Below, piece by piece: positions 17,955 to 25,229 of a DNA stretch of 34,754 bases. Origin of the DNA: Opitutia bacterium (GTDB lineage: Bacteria; Verrucomicrobiota; Verrucomicrobiia; Opitutales; Opitutaceae); contig CANIJN010000026.1 of NCBI GenBank assembly GCA_947467625.1, forward strand, positions 1-34,754, read 5' to 3'. How positions within the stretch are numbered: position 1 is the first letter of the stretch; every line of letters starts with the position of its first letter. Below the pieces are notes generated by a model that saw only the letters and a list, made by a program, of their open reading frames with translations, was not told the DNA's origin and ran no database searches. The translations under genes were made by a program, and so were the position numbers.

Positions 17955-19901
17955 TTGCTTCACCCAGCGCATGTCGGTCATTACACGGTTTACGTGCTGC
18001 TCGTGCTCCTCAAATTTCTCGGCTGGCTCCTCGCCCACACTCCGGAACCTCTCTTGCGCGTGCTTTCCGCCACGCTCGGTGATGTCGTCTTTTTCGGGCT
18101 CCCGCGCCGCCGTCGCCTCGTCCTCTCTAACCTCCACCACGCGTTCCCGGAAAAACCCGCCGCGTGGCATCGTACCATCGGACGGGAGAGCTGCCGCCGC
18201 ATGATTGAGACCGGATTCCTCTCGCTCGCCACCCCTTACCTCAGCGCCGCCCGCCTCCGCCAGATCGTCTCCGCCTCACCCGAATTGCTCGCAGCCTACG
18301 CACTCCACCGCACCGCTCCCGCCGCCACGCTCATCTGCTCGCCGCACCTCGCCTACTGGGAGGCTCAAACCTCGCAACCGCTCGTCGTCCCCGGCCCCTT
18401 CCCCGAGTTCGGCATCATTTTCCGCCCGCTCGATAATCCCGCCGCCAACGCCTTCGTCACAGCCTCCCGCGAGCGCTTCGGTATGAAGCTTCTTTCGCGC
18501 AAGGAAGGTTTCGCCGATGCCCTGAAAATCCTCCGCCGCCAGGGCTTCGTCGGCGTCCTCTTCGACCAAAACGCCGGCCTCCAAGGCGCGCTCACCACGC
18601 TCTTTGGCCGCGTCTGCTCCACCACCGAACTCCCCGGACTCATGGCCGAAAAATTCGGGGCACGTGTTTATGGGATTTTCCCACGCCGCCGCGCGTTTTG
18701 GCGCGTCGAGGTCAGCGTGGATCTCATCGCCACCGGCGGCGAATCCACCGCCGTCACCCTCGGCCTCAACCGCTGGCTAGAACAGCTCCTCCGGGCCGAC
18801 GACAACCTCTGCTCCTCGTGGCTTTGGGCCCACGACCGCTGGCGCAATCAGGACATGCCCACCAAACGTTTCCGCCTCGAAGCGAAACGCGACCTCCTCG
18901 CCGCCGACCTCCTCGCCCGCGGCCTCACCACTTTCCCCCGCCGCACGCGCGTCTACATCCGCCTCCCCAACTGGCTCGGCGACGTCGTCATGGTGCTCCC
19001 CCTGCTCCGCGCCCTCCGCGCTGCGCGCCCCGACGCCGACATCACCCTTGTCGCAAAAAAAACATTTCTCCCGCTCCTCGAAGGCTGGGCCATCGCCGAC
19101 CGCACCTTGGCGCTCCCGTCACCAGGCCTCGGCTACTATTTCTTTTTCCGCCGCCTCCGCCGCGAGCATCTCGACGTGTGGCTGCTCTTCACCAATTCCT
19201 TCCGCGGCGACCTCGAGGCATGGCTCAGCGGCTGCCGTCAACGCTTCGGCCTCGTCCGCCCTGGCAAACCGCGCCCGCTTCTGTCCCACGCCTACCACGT
19301 CCCGGCCGATTTCGACGAACGCACGCACCACCAGCTCGAGCTCTGGGAAACTTTTCTCCGCCACTTCGGCCTGCTCACTGCGCTCGACCGCAGCCCTCTG
19401 CCCGTTGCCGTTTCCGACTCTCCGCGCTCAGCTCCTTCCGCACCCATCGGCCTCATCCCGGGCTCTGAAAACACACCCGCCAAACGCTGGCCAGTCGCCC
19501 ACTGGCGCGCCCTCATCGAAGCGTTTCCATCCGCACACTTCGTCCTCTTCGGCACCGCCAACGACGCTCCGCTCACCAGCGCCATCGCCGCCGGTTTTGC
19601 CGCCACCCGCGTCGAAAACCTCGCGGGCCGCACCACCCTCCCCGACTACGCCGCGCGCCTCCGCTCCTGCCGCCTCCTCGTCACCAACGACACCGGCGGC
19701 ATGCACCTCGCCAACGCCCTCGGCGTGCCCCTCCTCGCCCTCTTCGGTCCGACCAACCCCGTGCGCACGGGCCCAGTCTTCGCGTCGCCCACCCGCCTCC
19801 TCCAACCGCCCGCCTGCCCACCCACCGGCGGCGGTAACCTCGCCGACCTCACGCCCGAAACCGTCGCCGCAGCCGTCTCCGAAATTCTGGCACACAAATA
19901 G
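17955..19901 (+). CDS. Fused LpxL-type lipid A acyltransferase / GT9 heptosyltransferase-like protein
   Basis: A 648-residue two-domain protein. Residues about 1-310 resemble the LpxL/HtrB lysophospholipid acyltransferases that add secondary acyl chains to lipid A. There is an N-terminal hydrophobic helix (VYVLLVLLKFLGWLLA), the catalytic HX4E motif in SPHLAYWE (His131, Glu136), and GFVGVLFDQNAG. Residues about 330-648 resemble ADP-heptose:LPS heptosyltransferases (GT9): RLPNWLGDVVMVLPLLRAL (336-354), PGSENTPAKRWP (502-513), and VTNDTGGMHLANALG (576-590) leading to ALFGPTNP. Both halves act at the cytoplasmic face of the inner membrane in lipid A-core assembly, so the fusion is chemically sensible. 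The start is TTG at 17955, the first usable start after the upstream stop; GTG at 17994 is an alternative. The gene diverges from the giant protease gene. The acceptor and donor are not provable here. Confidence 0.88.
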   Translation: MLHPAHVGHYTVYVLLVLLKFLGWLLAHTPEPLLRVLSATLGDVVFFGLPRRRRLVLSNLHHAFPEKPAAWHRTIGRESCRRMIETGFLSLATPYLSAARLRQIVSASPELLAAYALHRTAPAATLICSPHLAYWEAQTSQPLVVPGPFPEFGIIFRPLDNPAANAFVTASRERFGMKLLSRKEGFADALKILRRQGFVGVLFDQNAGLQGALTTLFGRVCSTTELPGLMAEKFGARVYGIFPRRRAFWRVEVSVDLIATGGESTAVTLGLNRWLEQLLRADDNLCSSWLWAHDRWRNQDMPTKRFRLEAKRDLLAADLLARGLTTFPRRTRVYIRLPNWLGDVVMVLPLLRALRAARPDADITLVAKKTFLPLLEGWAIADRTLALPSPGLGYYFFFRRLRREHLDVWLLFTNSFRGDLEAWLSGCRQRFGLVRPGKPRPLLSHAYHVPADFDERTHHQLELWETFLRHFGLLTALDRSPLPVAVSDSPRSAPSAPIGLIPGSENTPAKRWPVAHWRALIEAFPSAHFVLFGTANDAPLTSAIAAGFAATRVENLAGRTTLPDYAARLRSCRLLVTNDTGGMHLANALGVPLLALFGPTNPVRTGPVFASPTRLLQPPACPPTGGGNLADLTPETVAAAVSEILAHK

Positions 19902-20050
19902 CGTTGGCTCGCCTTCATCACCCGCCCACTCCTTCCTCCGCAATAACTGTCTCTTCGTGTTCATGAGTGGTTCCTTTCTTCCAACTCTCCACCGCCCCTC
20001 ATTAGGCATGAGACCTTAGGCATTGGTCATTCCCTCCCTCCCTCCTCCCC

Positions 20051-21028
20051 GTGCCCCTCCTCTCCGTCACCGACCTTCGTACCTATTTTCACACCCGCAG
20101 CGGGGTCTATCGCGCCGTCGACGGCGTGAGCTTCTCCCTCGAACGCGGCGAGACCCTCGGGATCGTCGGCGAATCCGGCTCCGGCAAATCGGTCACGTGC
20201 TACTCGATCATGGGCCTCATCCCGACGCCCCCTGGCCGCATCGAGAGCGGCACCGCCGTTTTCGACGGCGTCGATCTGCTCCACTGCACCCCCACCCAAT
20301 CCCGTGCCATCCGCGGCAAGCGCGTCGCGATGATTTTCCAAGACCCCATGACGTCCCTGAATCCCTACATGCGGATCAGCGACCAACTCATGGAGCCGCT
20401 GCTCATCCACGAAAACCTCTCCAAACCCGCAGCCCGCCAACGCGCCCTCGCCGCCCTCGAATCCGTCGGCATCAACGACCCAGACAAACGCATCAACCTC
20501 TACCCGCACGAGTTTTCCGGAGGTATGCGTCAACGCGTCATGATCGCAATGGCCCTCATCACCAAGCCCGAGCTCCTCATCGCCGACGAACCCACGACCG
20601 CACTCGACGTCACCGTGCAGGCGCAAATTCTCGAGTTGATCAAAAAGATGCAGCGGGAGCTCGGCATGGCCGTAATTTTCATTACGCACGACCTCGGCGT
20701 CGTCTCCGGGCTCTGTGACCGCGTCCAAGTCATGTACGCCGGCCGCATCGTCGAATCCACCGACACCCGCACGCTTTTCCATTCGCCCCGCCATCCCTAC
20801 ACGCGCGCCCTCCAACGCTCGATCCCGGCGCTTCAGCCCAAAGGCACCGAACTCTACACGATCTCCGGCATGCCCCCCGACCTCTCGAAACCACTCCCTG
20901 GCTGCGGATTCTCCGCCCGCTGCGAGCACGCCACCGACCTGTGCCGCGCCACGACGCCCGCCCTAGCCGCCATCTCGCCCAACCACACCCAATCGTGCCT
21001 CCGCGTCCAAGCCGGTGATATCCTCTGA
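20051..21028 (+). CDS. Oligopeptide/dipeptide ABC transporter ATP-binding protein, OppD/DppD type
   Basis: A 325-residue cytosolic ATPase of the peptide-uptake ABC family. It shows Walker A GESGSGKS, the Q-loop in IFQDPMTSLNPYM, signature FSGGMRQRV, Walker B ELLIADEPTTALD and the H-loop FITHDLGVVSGL. The C-terminal oligo_HPY segment carries the family's cysteine cluster (PLPGCGFSARCEHATDLC, then SCLR near the end), which can bind an iron-sulfur cluster in relatives. Translation starts at GTG 20051 (MPLLSVTDLRTYF). No good Shine-Dalgarno is visible, only a CCTCC-rich leader. Its partner ATPase lies 234 bp downstream. The usual two permeases and substrate-binding protein are not in the window, so substrate specificity cannot be assigned. 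Confidence 0.93.
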   Translation: MPLLSVTDLRTYFHTRSGVYRAVDGVSFSLERGETLGIVGESGSGKSVTCYSIMGLIPTPPGRIESGTAVFDGVDLLHCTPTQSRAIRGKRVAMIFQDPMTSLNPYMRISDQLMEPLLIHENLSKPAARQRALAALESVGINDPDKRINLYPHEFSGGMRQRVMIAMALITKPELLIADEPTTALDVTVQAQILELIKKMQRELGMAVIFITHDLGVVSGLCDRVQVMYAGRIVESTDTRTLFHSPRHPYTRALQRSIPALQPKGTELYTISGMPPDLSKPLPGCGFSARCEHATDLCRATTPALAAISPNHTQSCLRVQAGDIL

Positions 21029-21262
21029 GAACTTAAACTGCTCATATCTACTGATGCGCGCTAATCACGTTCCCCATTCCGCGCCCCGCTCCGATCTTAG
21101 TAAACATTAGCGCCGAGTACCGATTGGAAAAACGTCGTCCATCGCTCCGCCTTTCCGTCTTTTCGCTACCCTCCTCCTTCCGTGTCGTCCGCGTCGTCCG
21201 CAGGCCCCTTTCCGAATCCTCCGAAACTTCCGTGTCCATCCGTGGTTAAAATCTCCCCGTCC
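21029..21262. repeat. Spacer between the two ATPase genes with dispersed-repeat-like sequence
   Basis: CGCTAAT at 21059-21065 and its complement ATTAGCG at 21106-21112 form an inverted pair. TTCCGTGTCCATCCGTGGTT (21228-21246 region), just before the second ATPase gene, resembles TTCGTGTTCATGAGTGGTT at 19954-19972 in the gap before the first. Similar phrases seem to be scattered in intergenic DNA of related genomes, from memory only. No open reading frame of substance was seen. Confidence 0.4.
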
Positions 21263-22279
21263 ATGCCCTCGCCCGCTCTCGCTCCCACGCCCACACCCAT
21301 CCTCGAACTTCGCGACGTCCGCACGCACTTCCCGATCTCGTCGGGCTTCCTCTTCAAACGCCATGTCGGCACCGTCAAAGCCGTCGACGGCGTCACTCTC
21401 AGCGTCGCCCGTGGCGAGGTCCTCGGCCTCGTCGGCGAATCCGGCTGCGGTAAATCCACCCTCGCCCGCACCATTCTCCAACTCGTCCCCACCACCGGCG
21501 GCACGGTTGTCCTCTCCGGCCAAAATCTCACCACGAGTAACACCGCCGAGATCCTCACCGCGCGTCGCGATCTGCAAATGGTCTTCCAAGACCCCTACGC
21601 TTCGCTGAACCCGCGTATGACCGTTTTCGATACCCTCGCCGAACCGCTCCTCGTCCACGGCGTCAGTAGCCCCGCCGACATCAACGTCCGCGTCGCCACC
21701 CTCATGCGCACGGTCGGCCTCGCCCCGCGCTTCATGCAAAAATATCCGCATGAATTCTCCGGCGGCCAACGCCAACGCATCGCCATCGCCCGCGCGCTCG
21801 CCCTCGAGCCGAAGGTCATCATCGCCGACGAACCCGTCTCCGCTCTCGACGTGTCCATCCAGGCGCAAATCCTCAACCTCCTCGCGCAGCTCGTGCGCAA
21901 GATGAACCTCAGCCTCGTGTTCATCGCCCACGACCTCTCGGTCGTAAAACACATTTCCGACCGCATCGCCGTCATGTATCTCGGAAAAATCGTCGAACTC
22001 GGCCGTGCCGTCGACGTCATCGAACGCCCACACCACCCCTACACCCGCGCCCTCGTGAGTGCGATCCCGACGCCCGACCCCGACATCGAGCGTACCCGCC
22101 AACGCATCGTCCTCCCCGGCGACCCGCCTTCGCCCATCAATCCACCCTCTGGTTGCAGCTTCCACCCGCGTTGTCCCTACGCCCGCGACATCTGCAAAGC
22201 CACGGTCCCACCCCTCGCGCCCTTCGCAACCGACCGCGACGTCGCCTGCCTGCGCGCCGCAGAAATTTCCGATTTGTAG
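21263..22279 (+). CDS. Oligopeptide/dipeptide ABC transporter ATP-binding protein, OppF/DppF type
   Basis: A 338-residue ATPase, second of the Opp/Dpp pair. After an [15 protein letters not shown] segment typical of OppF come Walker [10 protein letters not shown]-loop [13 protein letters not shown], signature [11 protein letters not shown], Walker [13 protein letters not shown] and H-loop [12 protein letters not shown]. The C-terminal oligo_HPY region again has clustered cysteines ([16 protein letters not shown], then ACLR). ATG 21263 ([18 protein letters not shown]) is preferred. A GTG at 21182 would add a low-complexity Pro/Ser-rich stretch that looks like translated spacer. It likely forms the heterodimeric ATPase of a peptide importer with the upstream gene; its permeases must be encoded elsewhere. 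Confidence 0.92.
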   Translation: MPSPALAPTPTPILELRDVRTHFPISSGFLFKRHVGTVKAVDGVTLSVARGEVLGLVGESGCGKSTLARTILQLVPTTGGTVVLSGQNLTTSNTAEILTARRDLQMVFQDPYASLNPRMTVFDTLAEPLLVHGVSSPADINVRVATLMRTVGLAPRFMQKYPHEFSGGQRQRIAIARALALEPKVIIADEPVSALDVSIQAQILNLLAQLVRKMNLSLVFIAHDLSVVKHISDRIAVMYLGKIVELGRAVDVIERPHHPYTRALVSAIPTPDPDIERTRQRIVLPGDPPSPINPPSGCSFHPRCPYARDICKATVPPLAPFATDRDVACLRAAEISDL

Positions 22280-22299
22280 TCGTCGATCTCGCGTCTCTC

Positions 22300-22499
22300 A
22301 TGCCGCGAAAAATCCGCCAGCTACTCAAGGCCGTGAAATCCGCCGGTTCGCGCCCGCAGCCGGCGGCATGGGCTCGCATCGCAAATTCCGTAACCCCCGC
22401 TTTGCTGGTTCGGTAATGTTGAGTGGCGAGGTCAACGACCCACGGCACCCAGCATGGGCCTCGAAATCGCCACCGAGCACTTGCAGCAAACCACCGTAA
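22300..22499 (+). pseudogene. hicA: Frameshifted hicA (HicA-family mRNA interferase toxin) remnant
   Basis: ATG 22300 opens MPRKIRQLLKAVKSAG, the usual HicA N-terminus. At about 22347-22348 the family match moves to the next frame: FAPAAGGMGSHRKF, then NPRFAGSVMLSGEVND. It retains the catalytic-type His of the GSHRKF motif and the small double-stranded RNA-binding-like fold pattern. Restoring one T (GGT-TTC-GCG) rejoins both parts into about 66 codons ending at 22499. The expected tail (DDA..YQ...) is not recognisable, so a second lesion around 22440-22456 is possible. No hicB antitoxin is found on either side; oppF lies upstream and the cupin gene converges downstream. It is probably a dead toxin-antitoxin relic, though a sequencing error could mimic the first frameshift. 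Confidence 0.7.
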
Positions 22500-22626
22500 T
22501 TACCAAAATCGACTGGGCGACCAAGATTACCCCGTGCGGATGCAAGTAGCGCGCCTGAAGAATTCCCTCGACGCTCCGGACGGACGCTTCACCAAGCGCC
22601 CATTCCTCTTTCGGCCGTCACCCCGG

Positions 22627-23079
22627 TCACACCGGAGCTTTCGTGCACTGCGGTTGCGCGCCCTCGGGCAGCGGGGGAATCGACCCCTCGCCCGCCTTCG
22701 GCAGCGAGCCGGTGAGCTCCTGCCGCCAATGCGCAACGTCTCCGCCCGGGCAGTACACATAAATCATGTGCATCGGCTCATCGCCCGTGTTGGTGAGCTG
22801 ATGAAACAGCGTCGGCGGCATGAACACCGCCTGGCCCGCCTTGATCGGACTGCGCTCCGTACCCACACAAATTTCGCCTTCACCCTGCACGATGAAATAA
22901 ACTTCCTCCTGCTCCTGGTTGTGCCACGGAACCTGGCCGCCCTTGGGCTCCAGAATCGAGTAGCCCATCGAGAACCCCTTAGCCGCAATCGGCTGGCCGA
23001 GTTGGCCAACGAGGCCACGGCCCCAACGACGCGCGGGAAAGGTACCACCGGGAAGTTTGGCGAGATCGGCAATAATCAT
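22627..23079 (-). CDS. Small single-domain cupin protein
   Basis: A 150-residue cupin. Motif 1 is VPWHNQEQEEVYFIVQGEGE, where the usual HxH is H-N-Q followed by Glu residues. Motif 2 is GQAVFMPPTLFHQLTNTG with its His and Asn. Together these suggest a metal-binding beta-barrel of unknown reaction; such small cupins include sugar-binding, isomerase and dioxygenase types. ATG 23079 (MIIADLAKLPGG) is chosen because the longer reading to 23223 is Arg-rich and overlaps the peptidase gene. The start lies 52 bases after the peptidase stop on the same strand, so it is probably the last gene of the receptor-peptidase-cupin unit. The C-terminus (LPEGAQPQCTKAPV) is Pro-rich and probably disordered. Confidence 0.8.
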   Translation of the reverse strand: MIIADLAKLPGGTFPARRWGRGLVGQLGQPIAAKGFSMGYSILEPKGGQVPWHNQEQEEVYFIVQGEGEICVGTERSPIKAGQAVFMPPTLFHQLTNTGDEPMHMIYVYCPGGDVAHWRQELTGSLPKAGEGSIPPLPEGAQPQCTKAPV

Positions 23080-23131
23080 GGTGAGCGATGTGTTGCGCGA
23101 GCGTGAGACGCGGCGCGAACCTTTTTTGGAA

Positions 23132-25183
23132 TTACGCCGCGAGACCGCACCGTACCAACAGCGCCTGAAGGTCCGGATCACGTCCCATGAACCGGCGAAA
23201 TAACTCCGCTGGATCGGTCGCATTACCCTGACTCAAAATCGTCGCGATAAATTCCGCACCGACTGCCGCGTTGAAAATCCCTTCGCGCTTGAACCGCGTA
23301 AACGCGTCCGCATCGAGCACCTCGGCCCACTTGTAGGAATAATAACCGGCCGCATACCCCACCGGATCGGAGAAGATGTGCGTAAACTTTTTCACTACCG
23401 TCGGTGCCGGCGGCTCCGTCGGCACGAGACAGTTCGCCACCGCCGCGCGCGCCTTCGCCTCGACGTCGGCCTCACCAGCAAAATCCGCCGTCCGCATGTG
23501 CATCAAGAGGTCCATCTTCGCCAACGCCACTTGTCGCATCGTCACACACGCCGAACGAAAATTCTTCGCGGCTGTAAGCTTGTTGAAAATCTCCTCCGGG
23601 ATCGCCGCACCCGTCTCGTGATGCCGAGCGAAGAGGTCGAGGCTCTCGCGCTCCCACGTCCAGTTTTCCATGATCTGCGAGGGGAGTTCGACGAAGTCCC
23701 AAGCGACATTTACGCCATTGAGCGACTTGATTTCCACTTCGCCAAGGAGGTGATGGAGCAGGTGCCCAAACTCGTGAAAGATCGTCTCCACCTCGCGATG
23801 CGTGAGCAGCGCCGGCTGGCCCTCGCTCGGCGGTGTCATGTTGCCGCACATCAATCCGAGATGCGGCGCCCGCGAACCATCTGCGCGCGGTCCGCCCGTA
23901 ATGAGATAGTTCATCCACGCCCCTCCGCGCTTCGACTCTCGCGGATACCAATCGGCATAAAACGAACCCACGTGCCGGCCGCGCGCATCCCGCACGTCGT
24001 AGAACTTCACTTCGGCGTGCCAAGTCTCCACGTCGTCAGCGCTTCGCTCGATCAGCCGCAAGCCAAACACCCGGCCCGCGAGTTCGAACATGCCCGCGAT
24101 CACCCGATCCATCGGGAAATATGGCCGCAAGATTTCCTCGTCAAAACTGTAGCGCGACTGCCGGAGTTTTTCCGACCAGAGGAGGATTTCCCACGGAGCC
24201 AGCCGTGCCACCGCTCCGCCGGTCTGTTGCGCTTTGAACTCCTCCAATTCCCGACACTCACCCACGAACGCTCCCTTCGCTCGCGCCTCCATGTCTTCCA
24301 TAAACCCGAGTGCGCCTGCGCCCGTTTTCGCCATACGCCGCTCCAGCACAAGGTCCGCGAAATGCGCCTTGCTCAGCAAGGCCGCCTTCTCCGCCCGCAG
24401 CGTGAGAATGCGTCCGATGAGCGGCGCATTATCCTGCGGGGCGATGGCGCCGACCGCGGCCGACGCCGTCCACAGCTCCCGCCGCAGGGCTTCATCGGCG
24501 AGGTAAGTCATGAAGGGCTCGAGCGACGGCATGTGCAGCGTGAACCGCCAACCGGCGAGGCCCTTCGCTTCCGCCCCGCGTCGCGCCGCCGCTTTCGCGT
24601 GCGCAGGCAGCCCCGCGAGCCGCGCCGCATCCGTCACCACGAGCTGCCACGCGTTGGTGGCATCGAGGACATTTTCGGAATACTTCTGGGTGATTTGCGC
24701 GAGTTCCGTTTGGATCGCCTCCAGTCGGGCCCTCGCCTCAGCAGGTAAATCCGCTCCCGCCTGCTTAAAATCGATCACGGTCTCCTCGAGGAAACGCCGG
24801 TGAATTCCCGTCAACGCGCCCGCTTCGGCCGTCGCCGCGACCGCCTTCAAACGTATCCACAATCCCGCATTCAGCGGAATACTCGCATAAAACGCCGATA
24901 CACTCGGCAACATCGCATTGTGCGCATCGCGCAGTGCCGGCGAATCCACCACCGATTGCAGATGCGTGACTTTGGCCCACGCCAGATTCAACGCTTCCGT
25001 CGAATTTTCCAACGCGAGAAACGTGTTCGCGTAGGTCAACGATCCGAGGTCGCGCCCGGCAATCTCTTCGACGGCGGCTTTCGCCTGAGCCAACGCCGCC
25101 TCGATCGCGGAAGCCACGTGCTCGGGCGCAAGCGTGGACCAACGGATGTGAAAGGCGGGGTCGAGAAATGGATTGGCGGACAT
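23132..25183 (-). CDS. M3 family oligopeptidase (oligopeptidase A/PrlC-like)
   Basis: A 683-residue zinc metallopeptidase of family M3 (thimet oligopeptidase, Dcp, PrlC). The catalytic motif HEFGH (residues 470-474, in TIFHEFGHLLHHLL) is followed by WDFVELPSQIMENW, which supplies the third ligand Glu. The C-terminal GYAAGYYSYKWAEVLDADAF is the family's substrate-binding segment. Such enzymes cut short peptides in the cytosol, including signal-peptide fragments; no signal peptide is seen here. ATG 25183 (MSANPFLDPAFHIRW) is preferred; 25225 would add 14 atypical residues. The start lies 46 bases after the receptor stop on the same strand, suggesting co-transcription. Peptides entering through the receptor could be its substrates, but this is inference. 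Confidence 0.94.
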   Translation of the reverse strand: MSANPFLDPAFHIRWSTLAPEHVASAIEAALAQAKAAVEEIAGRDLGSLTYANTFLALENSTEALNLAWAKVTHLQSVVDSPALRDAHNAMLPSVSAFYASIPLNAGLWIRLKAVAATAEAGALTGIHRRFLEETVIDFKQAGADLPAEARARLEAIQTELAQITQKYSENVLDATNAWQLVVTDAARLAGLPAHAKAAARRGAEAKGLAGWRFTLHMPSLEPFMTYLADEALRRELWTASAAVGAIAPQDNAPLIGRILTLRAEKAALLSKAHFADLVLERRMAKTGAGALGFMEDMEARAKGAFVGECRELEEFKAQQTGGAVARLAPWEILLWSEKLRQSRYSFDEEILRPYFPMDRVIAGMFELAGRVFGLRLIERSADDVETWHAEVKFYDVRDARGRHVGSFYADWYPRESKRGGAWMNYLITGGPRADGSRAPHLGLMCGNMTPPSEGQPALLTHREVETIFHEFGHLLHHLLGEVEIKSLNGVNVAWDFVELPSQIMENWTWERESLDLFARHHETGAAIPEEIFNKLTAAKNFRSACVTMRQVALAKMDLLMHMRTADFAGEADVEAKARAAVANCLVPTEPPAPTVVKKFTHIFSDPVGYAAGYYSYKWAEVLDADAFTRFKREGIFNAAVGAEFIATILSQGNATDPAELFRRFMGRDPDLQALLVRCGLAA

Positions 25184-25229
25184 GCCGCGAAAGACCAGCC
25201 GCACACCCGCCCTGTCAAACCGCAAAACC

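Noticed and set aside
23378-24748. A 456-codon plus-strand open frame opposite the M3 peptidase
   Set aside because: It is Arg/His-rich, with no domain; a shadow of the peptidase gene.
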